Assembly (NCBI GenBank): GCA_013115135.1
Contig: JABANP010000735.1
Location: 1-20,129, forward strand
Length of the DNA: 20,129 bases
Direction: 5' to 3'
Origin: Perkinsus olseni
Lineage: Eukaryota > Perkinsozoa > Perkinsida > Perkinsidae
Positions 9,285 through 16,003 of this stretch are shown one piece after another. Under the pieces are notes generated by a model. That model saw only the letters and a program-made list of their open reading frames with translations, had not been told where the DNA came from and ran no database searches. Position 1 is the stretch's first letter, and the number at the start of each line of letters is the position of its first letter. Both the position numbers and the translations under genes were made by a program.

Positions 9285-10073
9285 TCAACCGACTAGAGGG
9301 TTCCCTCCAGCCAAACGACAATGACATTTATCCGAGTATTGCTTACATAAAAAGGTCGCGTACTGGTAGTTGGGGACCATCGCCTGGACCATACCATACC
9401 CGAACCTCTCACTCGTAGAGAACCAGGCACAGAAGTCATACAGGTCATGGCTCCTCTCCTTAGCCTTGCTACAAGCACTCTTTACACGAGCCACAGCGTA
9501 ATTTAAAATATCCTGGCTCGAGGTATCAACACATTCCTGGTAGCTGCCAAAGGACACCGTAGGGCAGTATCTCTCCACGTCAGTGAGCATGTCTGGGAGA
9601 ATAGGGTTTAAGTAGGTGTTGAAGGCATTGACCGGGGAACACTTCTTGCTTTCGATGCACATCGCGGTGGCGAGCTGCAGAACCCTGAGTAGCTGGAAGA
9701 GGTATCCGTTGAGCTCCTCGTCAAGATTGCGAACCTTCTTAGCGAAGGTCCTGCAGAACTGCTTGACGCTGGTGGGAGCCCTCACAGCCACGAGACAGCT
9801 TTCCCTAATCTTTTGCAGGAAGTAGGAGTTAAGGCGCTGACTATTGACGTTCTGGCAGATCCCACAATGGGTGTAGTGCTTGACCTCGGTGGACTCCAGA
9901 ATACGAGCGCCATCGGAAGACTGCAGGTCGGCGAGCCCTGCCGAATCCATACTTTTTACAGCCTCGTCCGCGATGGAGTTGACGAAGTTCTGGACATCAA
10001 CTTCAGCAAAGTTATAAGTAGTCTCAGTGGCGGCAACCACGACGGTCGCGGCGAAGCAGACACGGCGGAACAT
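9285..10073 (-). CDS. Secreted Cys-rich protein, paralog 1
   Basis: Single-exon frame of 262 residues from the ATG at 10073; the frame is open further upstream but only from a TTG. It starts with a short basic segment and a hydrophobic stretch ending VVVAATE, a likely signal peptide, so the product is probably exported. The mature part has 13 cysteines that are all conserved in the paralog at 11448-12245, beginning with a CxxC (HCGIC) and ending with a CxC (KCHC). The most conserved block is LTDVERYCPTVSF followed by SYQECVDTSSQDIL. Between cysteine pairs the chain looks helical (LDEELNGYLFQLLRVLQLA). I do not recognise the family; helical Cys-rich secreted proteins include saposin-like folds, but the cysteine spacing does not clearly match. 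A lineage-specific secreted family is the safest reading. The gene is tandem with its paralog, same strand, about 1.4 kb apart. Confidence 0.85.
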   Translation of the reverse strand: MFRRVCFAATVVVAATETTYNFAEVDVQNFVNSIADEAVKSMDSAGLADLQSSDGARILESTEVKHYTHCGICQNVNSQRLNSYFLQKIRESCLVAVRAPTSVKQFCRTFAKKVRNLDEELNGYLFQLLRVLQLATAMCIESKKCSPVNAFNTYLNPILPDMLTDVERYCPTVSFGSYQECVDTSSQDILNYAVARVKSACSKAKERSHDLYDFCAWFSTSERFGYGMVQAMVPNYQYATFLCKQYSDKCHCRLAGGNPLVG

Positions 10074-10098
10074 CAGGGTACTGCTGCTGTTGTAAAAA

Positions 10099-10118
10099 CT
10101 GCGGAGAGAGGAGGAAGT
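10099..10118 (-). promoter_or_regulatory. Pyrimidine tract plus AG acceptor before paralog 1 ATG
   Basis: On the minus strand a C/T-rich run ends in CCGCAG, leaving 25 nt to the ATG at 10073. Paralog 2 has the matching feature, with a 22-nt leader. This suits a spliced-leader trans-splice acceptor or the end of a 5' UTR intron. Which of the two cannot be told from sequence. Confidence 0.45.
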
Positions 10119-10350
10119 CACCACCACTAGCAAAATCCTTGCAGTCTCGATGGCATGACGGCATTGCCGTCACGGCCAGCCCGGAGAGCAATGAACGGTG
10201 ACGTGACGCCGGTGGAGTTCCGAGACGAGACAGTACGCGAACGACCTTCGTGGTTAAGCCACGTGCTCAATCGTGCTTAACGGGTGAGCGTCAATGACGA
10301 GCACTGCTCAATCGGATCGACAATCAAGCAGTCGAATCTCGAGTGGCTTC

Positions 10351-11330
10351 TCACCCCACCCAGGCGGATTTGGACTGAGAGTTCAGAAGTGGCCACGGCT
10401 CTCGTGCTGCGCCCGCGTCACGGGGCCACCAGCATCTGCTGCTCATCGCGGTGCTCGGGTCGCCCTTCATGCACGCTTGAATAACCGATTCCGCTCGCTG
10501 AGGAGGGGATGAACACTGATGAAGCATCAACAGCTTTTCTCCCCGAGTAAGCTCGAGGGACTGACGATTCATCAGTTTCTCCAGCTGACTCGATCTGCCT
10601 TCAGAGAATGCCTTCCTTCTCATGAGCAGACGTTCCATCCCGTCGGAGGTATTCACTTCAACAGCGAAGGTTCCGCTATGTGCATCGCCATCAACAACAA
10701 CCACAGTAGTGTCCCGTATCTCGCACTGGCAAGCTTCTACGCTCGAACAAAGTCAGTGACTAGAATTCCCTGGCGGAGCGACGCACTCGCGGCTGGTGCA
10801 TAGCCATCAACCCGAGGTTCTTCTCGTATTCCCTCTGCCTGGTCGAGCAATCATTAGCACCCTTGCACGAATGGGTGGTTTGCACGGCACCCCAGTATCA
10901 TGCGCTGCGCATGATATTTGCCAGGGCATTACGAGCCCCCGAGACCTGACCGACGACAACGAAGCCTTTCCATTGGGCTGTTGGTTCGGGATGAAGGTCC
11001 TGGGACTGAGCCACAACTCAGTTCTCTGCCTCAAGTTATGTTCTCCCTGAGCCGTTGGTCAGCGAGGAGATCTCGTAGCTGCCGAGCGTTTTCAGCCCGA
11101 GGTCATTCCGTTGATTTCAGTTTGTAGTCCAACGCCGGAACCGGCCAGGTTGAACGTTCACCGATGTGCTCATTTCCTGGAGGCTCTCTTTGCAGATCGA
11201 TATCGAGTGTTCATTAGAGAGAGGGTTTGTCGAAGCTATTTCCTCGAAGTGCTTGTTCGAACTGACAAGCTCCCGCTTGTTGCGTCTCACCAACCCCACT
11301 CTGGAACACGATCCGAGAATCACCTCATGT
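10351..11330 (-). CDS. Unresolved multi-exon gene between paralogs
   Basis: Not recognised and only partly resolved. Several minus-strand segments look coding, in this order: 11117-11323 (KHFEEIASTNPLSNEH), about 11031-11103 (AENARQLRDLLADQRLREN, coiled-coil-like), about 10898-11012 (WKGFVVVGQVSGARNALAN), 10737-10838 (GYAPAASASLRQGILVTDF) and 10351-10750 (TTVVVVDGDAHSGTFAVEV, later SSQLEKLMNRQSLELTRGEK). Alternating beta-like and charged helical stretches suggest a folded domain followed by helices. I could not find a splice chain that joins all segments in phase, and part of the plus strand (11111-11332) is also open, so exon boundaries and even orientation of the first part are uncertain. 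The segment at 11117-11150 overlaps a repeat element copy. Confidence 0.35.
11119..11149 (-). repeat. CCGG-GTTGGAC element, inverted copy
   Basis: Minus-strand copy of the element also found at 14151-14178, 14771-14803 and 15127-15155. Its core reads GGCCGGTTCCGGCGTTGGAC on the minus strand and differs from the 14151 copy at about four of 28 positions. Confidence 0.5.
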
Positions 11331-11447
11331 AAAACGGTCTGGAAAGGAGCGAAGCCTTTCGACCGAGCTCATTAACACCCTCATAGCCCTCGGATCCAAG
11401 ACCGATGGGTTGTTAAAAACGGGCGGCAAAAGGTAGAAAAAAACTAT

Positions 11448-12245
11448 TCAGTTTCCAAAGGGATGCCCGCCAGCCAAACTACACTGACACTGGTCGGTGT
11501 ACTGCTTGCAAAGGAAGGTCGCGTACTGGTAACTAGGCACCATACCTTGCATCAGACCACGACCAAACTCCTCACTTGAAGAGAAGTATAAACAAAACTC
11601 ATCGAGATCACGGCTCCTTCCCTTGGCGGACGCGCAGAGAGCTTGTACACGATTCATAGCAAAAGTGAGGATATCCTGGCTCGAGGTATCGACACATTCC
11701 TGGTAGCTGGCAAAGGACACCGTAGGGCAGTATCTCTCCACGTCCGTCAGAATATCAGGGAGGACGGGGTTCAGAAAAGCGTTGAAGGGATCAACTGGCG
11801 AACAATCGTCGCTCCCGATACACATAGAGATGGCGAGCTGCAGAACTCTTAGACGCTGAAAGAGGTAACCGGTCAGCTCCTCGTCAAGACTGCTAATCTT
11901 CTCTTGGAAGGTCCCGCAGAAGTTCTTTACTTGAGGGGAAGTGGTTATGTTTATCGCGGAGTTGCAACCTTGGATGATTTTCTGCTGGAAGTAGGCGTTA
12001 AGACGCTGCATGTTGAAGGTCTGGCAAGCCTTACAGCGAGAAGACGCCCTTATTGCCGAATCCAGAAGACGAGGACCATCGGACTGCATGGCACTGAGGG
12101 CCTCCTGGTCCATGGTCCTGACGGCGTCATCTACGATAGAGTTGACGAAGAGTTGAACCTCGATTTGAGCGAGATGGTAGGCAGGGTCGTCACTGACAGC
12201 AACCAGAACAATCGTTGCGGCTACGAGGGGGAGGCAGTGGGGCAT
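11448..12245 (-). CDS. Secreted Cys-rich protein, paralog 2
   Basis: Intronless frame of 265 residues from the ATG at 12245, chosen because it aligns with paralog 1; an in-frame ATG 60 nt upstream (12305) would give 285 residues. N-terminal hydrophobic stretch LPLVAATIVLVAVSDD is a likely signal peptide. All 13 mature cysteines of paralog 1 are retained, including the first CxxC (RCKAC) and final CxC (QCQC). Overall identity with paralog 1 is well over half by eye, but a 74-nt tract (11671-11744 against 9508-9581) differs at only two bases, far above the rest. The product is probably exported; function unknown. An exposed extracellular role, for example on the surface of a parasite or in its secretions, is speculation. 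Confidence 0.85.
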   Translation of the reverse strand: MPHCLPLVAATIVLVAVSDDPAYHLAQIEVQLFVNSIVDDAVRTMDQEALSAMQSDGPRLLDSAIRASSRCKACQTFNMQRLNAYFQQKIIQGCNSAINITTSPQVKNFCGTFQEKISSLDEELTGYLFQRLRVLQLAISMCIGSDDCSPVDPFNAFLNPVLPDILTDVERYCPTVSFASYQECVDTSSQDILTFAMNRVQALCASAKGRSRDLDEFCLYFSSSEEFGRGLMQGMVPSYQYATFLCKQYTDQCQCSLAGGHPFGN

Positions 12246-12267
12246 GTGGCTGATTCTACTGTATGAG

Positions 12268-12285
12268 CTGCAAAGAAGGGCAGCG
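12268..12285 (-). promoter_or_regulatory. Pyrimidine tract plus AG acceptor before paralog 2 ATG
   Basis: Minus strand CGCTGCCCTTCTTTGCAG, ending 22 nt before the ATG at 12245. It has the ideal form of a 3' splice site, and its position matches that in paralog 1. If used, translation must start at 12245 rather than 12305, since it lies between the two ATGs. Confidence 0.5.
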
Positions 12286-12305
12286 ACGAGCCAAGACTGC
12301 GCCAT

Positions 12306-12740
12306 GCGCTGCTCCGTGTGAAATAGGAGTCCACAAGTGATGTACTCTCAAGTCCTTTCTCCCTCGTCGCCGACCTCATGGGTTAAACCCTACTCTATGC
12401 ACTACAGTGACACTGTGACGACTGTAGTATACGCTATGTAACAGCTACAGCCCGGTTCAGTGCCACTTAGCTTTTAGACTGTCATCGATGCAATTACCTT
12501 TACTGCTACAGCGTGTCTACTGCTACTATTTGGATCGGATGACCGTCTGACCTCATTCTTCGCCTTATACTCGCGCGCATGAATATGTGCACTCTAACTC
12601 AGTGCAGTATGGGTGTTTGAGACGGCGCTCAAAGAAAGGTAAAATTGGGCTCAAGAGGAGCTGAGTGATATTGAGGCGTATTCTGATGCACGCGAGTGCA
12701 AAGCGCAGAATAATATGGGCGCTGGTAGTTGGTAAGAAGT
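12306..12740. other. Upstream region of paralog 2
   Basis: Noncoding by appearance and richer in short A/T stretches than the genes. It probably contains the promoter of the leftward paralog 2. A minus-strand open frame over 12565-12807 overlaps the direct repeat and has no ATG start; I do not treat it as a gene. Confidence 0.35.
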
Positions 12741-12799
12741 TGTTGTGCCATTCGGGTGTATCAGGTGGCATGGGACTCAATTCACAGGAAGAGACGTAC
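12741..12799 (+). repeat. 59-bp direct repeat, copy 1
   Basis: Matches 12892-12950 at 57 of 59 positions (start TGTTGTGCCATTCGGG). Weaker similarity continues for about 10 bp past the right end. Unit-to-unit distance is 151 bp. Confidence 0.85.
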
Positions 12800-12834
12800 C
12801 AAGTCATTTAAGGCCATCTCGATTCATGTATTCT

Positions 12835-12892
12835 ATGGTGGGAGTGTCTCGTCTCGAGCACTTGGGAGCGAAGCGCATCATCCTCCCACCAT
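12835..12892. repeat. Inverted repeat between the direct repeats
   Basis: ATGGTGGGAG at 12835-12844 pairs perfectly with CTCCCACCAT at 12883-12892, enclosing 38 nt. The right arm abuts the second direct-repeat copy. It could fold as a 10-bp hairpin. Confidence 0.7.
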
Positions 12893-12950
12893 GTTGTGCC
12901 ATTCGGGCGTATCAGGTGGCATGAGACTCAATTCACAGGAAGAGACGTAC
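12892..12950 (+). repeat. 59-bp direct repeat, copy 2
   Basis: Second copy; differences from copy 1 are a T-to-C and a G-to-A. The pair flanks the hairpin and lies between paralog 2 and the ElbB/ES1 gene. Confidence 0.85.
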
Positions 12951-13186
12951 TTAATCATCTACATCTTTTCACCATCGAGTTCGACAGTGGCGTGTCTCCA
13001 TCAAGTTCGCGAAGGCGAGCGAAGTTGGATGTACGAATCTGAAACGGGAATATCTATTCCGCAGGCAGAATTTTCAATTCCGTGATGGGACTTTCGAACT
13101 CGCACGGTGGTCCTTCAGAAGTTCAAGTTCGACTCGATGGGACTTTCAATTTCGAAGTAAGGAACTCCAAATTCACATTCGAACCT

Positions 13187-13465
13187 TCAATATTCGTGGC
13201 TGGTCCTCGTAACTGTCATTTTCGCGGCTCTGGGAAATTCAGCTTCGCAAATGAGATGTTCGATTTCGATACTTGCCCCTCGCGGTGACAGTAATGGGAA
13301 ACATTGCCCGATTCGTTCGTGGGTCGGATTTATACCGTATGGGTTGGGAATCCCAACTTGCGATACACCGCGATATGAGTGCAGCGGCTCGGCACAGCCG
13401 ATGTGGCCTTTGCAGGAATCACTGGCTTCTGCCTTAAAGATGTTTCCAGTAGTCCGTCGACTCCA
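13187..13465 (-). CDS. Possible exon, minus-strand open frame
   Basis: A 93-codon frame without its own ATG, ending TGA at 13187-13189. The peptide has protein-like composition (GNIFKAEASDSCKGHIGCAE, later GVSQVGIPNPYGINPTHERI) and could be an exon of a leftward gene downstream of ElbB/ES1. Farther left, between about 13080 and 13160, two copies of GATGGGACTTTC lie 52 bp apart; on the minus strand they would encode similar peptides (FESPITEL and IESPIESN) but in different frames. Not recognised; low confidence. Confidence 0.25.
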   Translation of the reverse strand, partial: WSRRTTGNIFKAEASDSCKGHIGCAEPLHSYRGVSQVGIPNPYGINPTHERIGQCFPLLSPRGASIEIEHLICEAEFPRAAKMTVTRTSHEY

Positions 13466-13533
13466 TCAACGCAACATTCTCGACGTCGGGAACCTCAACG
13501 GCTCGGAAACAAGTACGAAAAATTAAGTGAAAA

Positions 13534-14891
13534 TCAAGCGTCAATTAGTTTCAACGTTTCCGTCACCATCGCAGCGACCGACTCCTGTATCTCATGAAGA
13601 GGAGCAGTGTTATTCATGTAGGCCGCGGAGGTGACGACCTTCTTCGCCACGTCGACATGGGCCTCGTTCAACTTGGTATTGAAGTGTTTCCCACCCATCT
13701 CCTCTACAGCTTCCGCGGCAGAAGCATTGGGATACTCGTCACTAATCTTATCAGAACCTGAGGACCGAACCGCATTTCTCAAGGCTGAAAAATTGTTGTC
13801 TGATTCACCCATGGTGACCTCCGCCTTCAACACCTTCGCTCCGAGCACTGGCGCGATACATACTAGACCGATGGGCCGACCTGCAGAGTTGAAGCCTGAG
13901 AGAGATGGTCCTGATCCTGGAAGCTCACCATTCTGATGGAATTCGGTTAGCGCTCGTTCCACTTCCGGATCGACCGTCATAGCACTTCCCTTAATGGCGA
14001 AATTTGAGAGGTTCTTAGCAGCTCCAAAACCACCGGGAAACATCAGCGCGTCGTAGTCGGCAGCCTTCAGTTCCGTTAAGGGGAGGGTTCCTGTGAAAAA
14101 GCTGATCTCAACCGTACTGCAAATCGAGATCATTGGCAAGAGCCCAACTCAGCCGGAACCGGCGTTGGACTATAAACTCACACACACGGAAATCGAAGTC
14201 CAGTGCAGTACACCCCGGTCGTAGCCACCTACGGAAGTAACCTCAGAGTCGACCTACCTTCCCGTCCAATCCTAGAGGCTTCGATCAGCACGTCCCGCTT
14301 GGAACCCGAATCAATCGACTGAGAAAATGTAGCTCCAGCGGCCTTCGAAAGCTGGTCCGTTTACTCCATCCGAATGATTAACAACATGCATTTGCCGCTT
14401 GTCAGGAGCGAAGCACTGGAACTTCGCCTTTGCTCGGCTGAGCTCAGTGAGGGTGAACACCGCCTCCCGGATCTCTGTACCATCCAAATGCCCACAACCA
14501 GATAGCACCTGGGAGTGTGAAGGGATAAGAGGACCAGAGACAGTGAAGAGAACGCAGCATTTGGAAGAGGTGCTTGAAGACCACTATTGTGTAGAACTGG
14601 CGTGATGACAGCCGGAAGCGCCCTTTGTGCTGAGAGGTGGCGATTCTACCATGTACAGCACGATGTATGAGGATGGTTTCAATCGAGGACTAGAGACGAA
14701 CCATTAATCTCACTGCGAAGCAATCAACACAGAGAGCGCCCAACTGAGCCCATCGGTAGGAGTCCAAGCAGGAACAGGCGATGGGCTATAAATTCACAGA
14801 CACGAAAAACAAGGGAGGCAACTGAAAAACTTACCACGGCAACCCGCTTCGAAAGGGCACTTGCAAGAACACGGTGCGAAGCAGTTAGCAT
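13534..14891 (-). CDS. ElbB/ES1 family protein (DJ-1/PfpI-like), likely mitochondrial
   Basis: Six exons: 14835-14891, 14365-14508, 14258-14318, 13929-14090, 13809-13880, 13534-13757, all in phase with GT-AG ends; introns are 326, 46, 167, 48 and 51 nt. Family blocks run in order: [16 protein letters not shown] and [14 protein letters not shown] (exon 2), [12 protein letters not shown] (exon 3), [20 protein letters not shown] (exon 4), [14 protein letters not shown] with the nucleophile-elbow cysteine (exon 5), [16 protein letters not shown] (exon 6). The 48- and 51-nt introns are stopless multiples of three, so the reading frame runs through them, but removing them restores the family spacing (FHQNGRPIGL). 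Exon 1 encodes [19 protein letters not shown], basic and amphipathic, a plausible mitochondrial presequence as in animal ES1 (GATD3). The family belongs to the class I glutamine amidotransferase-like fold; glyoxalase or deglycase activities have been reported for relatives, and the in vivo role is unsettled. Confidence 0.9.
14151..14178 (+). repeat. CCGG-GTTGGAC element in ElbB/ES1 intron
   Basis: Core AGCCGGAACCGGCGTTGGAC followed by TATAAACT, with similarity extending left to about 14139 (GAGCCCAACTC) and right to about 14190. It contains the perfect palindrome GCCGGAACCGGC apart from the central AA. Lies within the 167-nt intron. Confidence 0.55.
14771..14803 (+). repeat. CCGG-GTTGGAC element, diverged copy
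   Basis: Reads GGAACAGGCGATGGGCTATA then AATTCACAGACAC; about 28 of 33 positions match the 14151 copy. The preceding GCCCAACTGAGCCC (from about 14738) also matches, with an insertion between the two parts. Lies in the first, 326-nt intron of the ElbB/ES1 gene. Confidence 0.5.
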
Positions 14892-15033
14892 TTATAGAAT
14901 CAACAACTACAATCATAAGGTGAGAATAGTCTCTGGTCATTCGGCAAGGCTCCGGGAATCCGAAAACCCCAGGTCGAGTGGGTCAGAAACGAGCAGTCGA
15001 CAGGGACGGTACATTCGGGATCGGAGACCATGA

Positions 15034-15411
15034 AGGAAGCCTTTTGACGAAGCATCTGATAATCACTTCATACTGACCTGTGCAGAAGGCCACCAGGAAA
15101 GGGGCAAATCAGCGAGAGCCCAATCCAACCGGTTCCGCCGTTGGACGGTAAACTCACACGCCCTTCAGTCAACACAACAAAGGAAAGAGCCAGTCCGACC
15201 TGGTTCATTGAAGCACTCTCTGTCTAGCGTCAACTATCACCGTCGTGGTGCCCTGTCACCCTCAGTGGCTGTGCGATCTCAGAGAAGCAGACCCTCCCCC
15301 ATAGGCCACCCTCGAAAGTCGTCAATTGGGGATCCCGCCGAAAAGAGAGGTTTCCCGTCGTCGCTGAGATTCAGCAATGCTAGCGACGCGCGATGGTCTC
15401 ATGCCGGATAG
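15034..15411 (+). CDS. Possible exon, Ser/Arg-rich 126-codon open frame
   Basis: Plus-strand frame open for 126 codons without an ATG near its start, ending TAG at 15409-15411. The translated peptide is basic and Ser/Pro/Arg-rich (AVRSQRSRPSPIGHPRKSS), with a short compact motif (RFRRWTVNSH) that lies on a repeat element. A good acceptor (ACGCCCTTCAG) ends at about 15165. It could be the last exon of a rightward gene divergent from ElbB/ES1, or chance openness across a repeat. Not recognised. Confidence 0.25.
   Translation, partial: RKPFDEASDNHFILTCAEGHQERGKSARAQSNRFRRWTVNSHALQSTQQRKEPVRPGSLKHSLSSVNYHRRGALSPSVAVRSQRSRPSPIGHPRKSSIGDPAEKRGFPSSLRFSNASDARWSHAG
15127..15155 (+). repeat. CCGG-GTTGGAC element, third plus-strand copy
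   Basis: AACCGGTTCCGCCGTTGGAC then GGTAAACTC, preceded by GAGAGCCCAATCC. It differs from the 14151 copy at about six of 28 core positions. Located about 230 bp upstream of the ElbB/ES1 start codon. Confidence 0.5.
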
Positions 15412-15578
15412 GAAGAAACCGTCGTTCGAGCGAGCGACTAGTATCGTAGTGTAAGTGTCCCTTCTAACTGTGTACACATGTCGAGATCATCCTTAAACCG
15501 AAGTGATTATCTACGGGAATGAGTCGTGTAGTACTACGCCTCTCGGGTACTCTGCGATAACAACAAAATCCCTCCTGC

Positions 15579-15849
15579 TCAATTCCACTTCGAGTATCGA
15601 TTCGCGACAACGATTCCACCATAGACTACGTATTGATGTGGAGAGAACATCTGCGGCTGTTTTGAAATCGCCCACTGTTAGATATTTCATACCAGCAACA
15701 GAGCTCGACGGTCGATGTGAACCCAGCTTTCGGGAGAAAGGATTTCGGGCTTTACACTAACCGTGAGAATCTTTATAATATGCATACCCGGAGGCTCTCA
15801 ACTCAGTGAACGCAACAGCAGCCGCGTCACTCAGGGACATCATAAACAT
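15579..15849 (-). CDS. Possible small 67-residue protein, 3 exons
   Basis: Not recognised. From the ATG at 15849, exons 15788-15849, 15693-15756 and 15579-15656 join in phase to give 67 residues, starting MFMMSLSDAAAVAF and containing GVKPEILSPESWVHIDRR, then FSPHQYVVYGGIVV. Introns would be only 31 and 36 nt (GTATGC...TTAG and GTATGA...ACAG). Upstream of 15849 all three minus-strand frames are open to about 15990, one of them starting with an ATG just after a good acceptor (GCACTTTTCAGAATGG), so further exons may exist. Gene D ends only 155 bp upstream on the same strand. Low confidence. Confidence 0.3.
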
Positions 15850-16003
15850 GAAATAGGAGATCAAGAATTGGAGAGCAGCTGGTGCTTGTCGAAGGGCCCG
15901 CAGCCAAAGGAAAGAACATAATCGTTCGCGTACTTGGACACATCACTCTTCCCCAGGGGTTTGTACCTTACAAAGACCATTCTGAAAAGTGCAAGAGGGA
16001 ATC

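Noticed and set aside
10133..10133. Upstream start for Cys-rich paralog 1
   Set aside because: The codon is TTG, and a splice-acceptor-like tract lies between it and the ATG at 10073, which aligns with the paralog start.
12640..12655. Possible relic of a dinoflagellate spliced leader (GGCTCAAG)
   Set aside because: Only eight bases match and it is not next to a start codon; expected by chance at this length.
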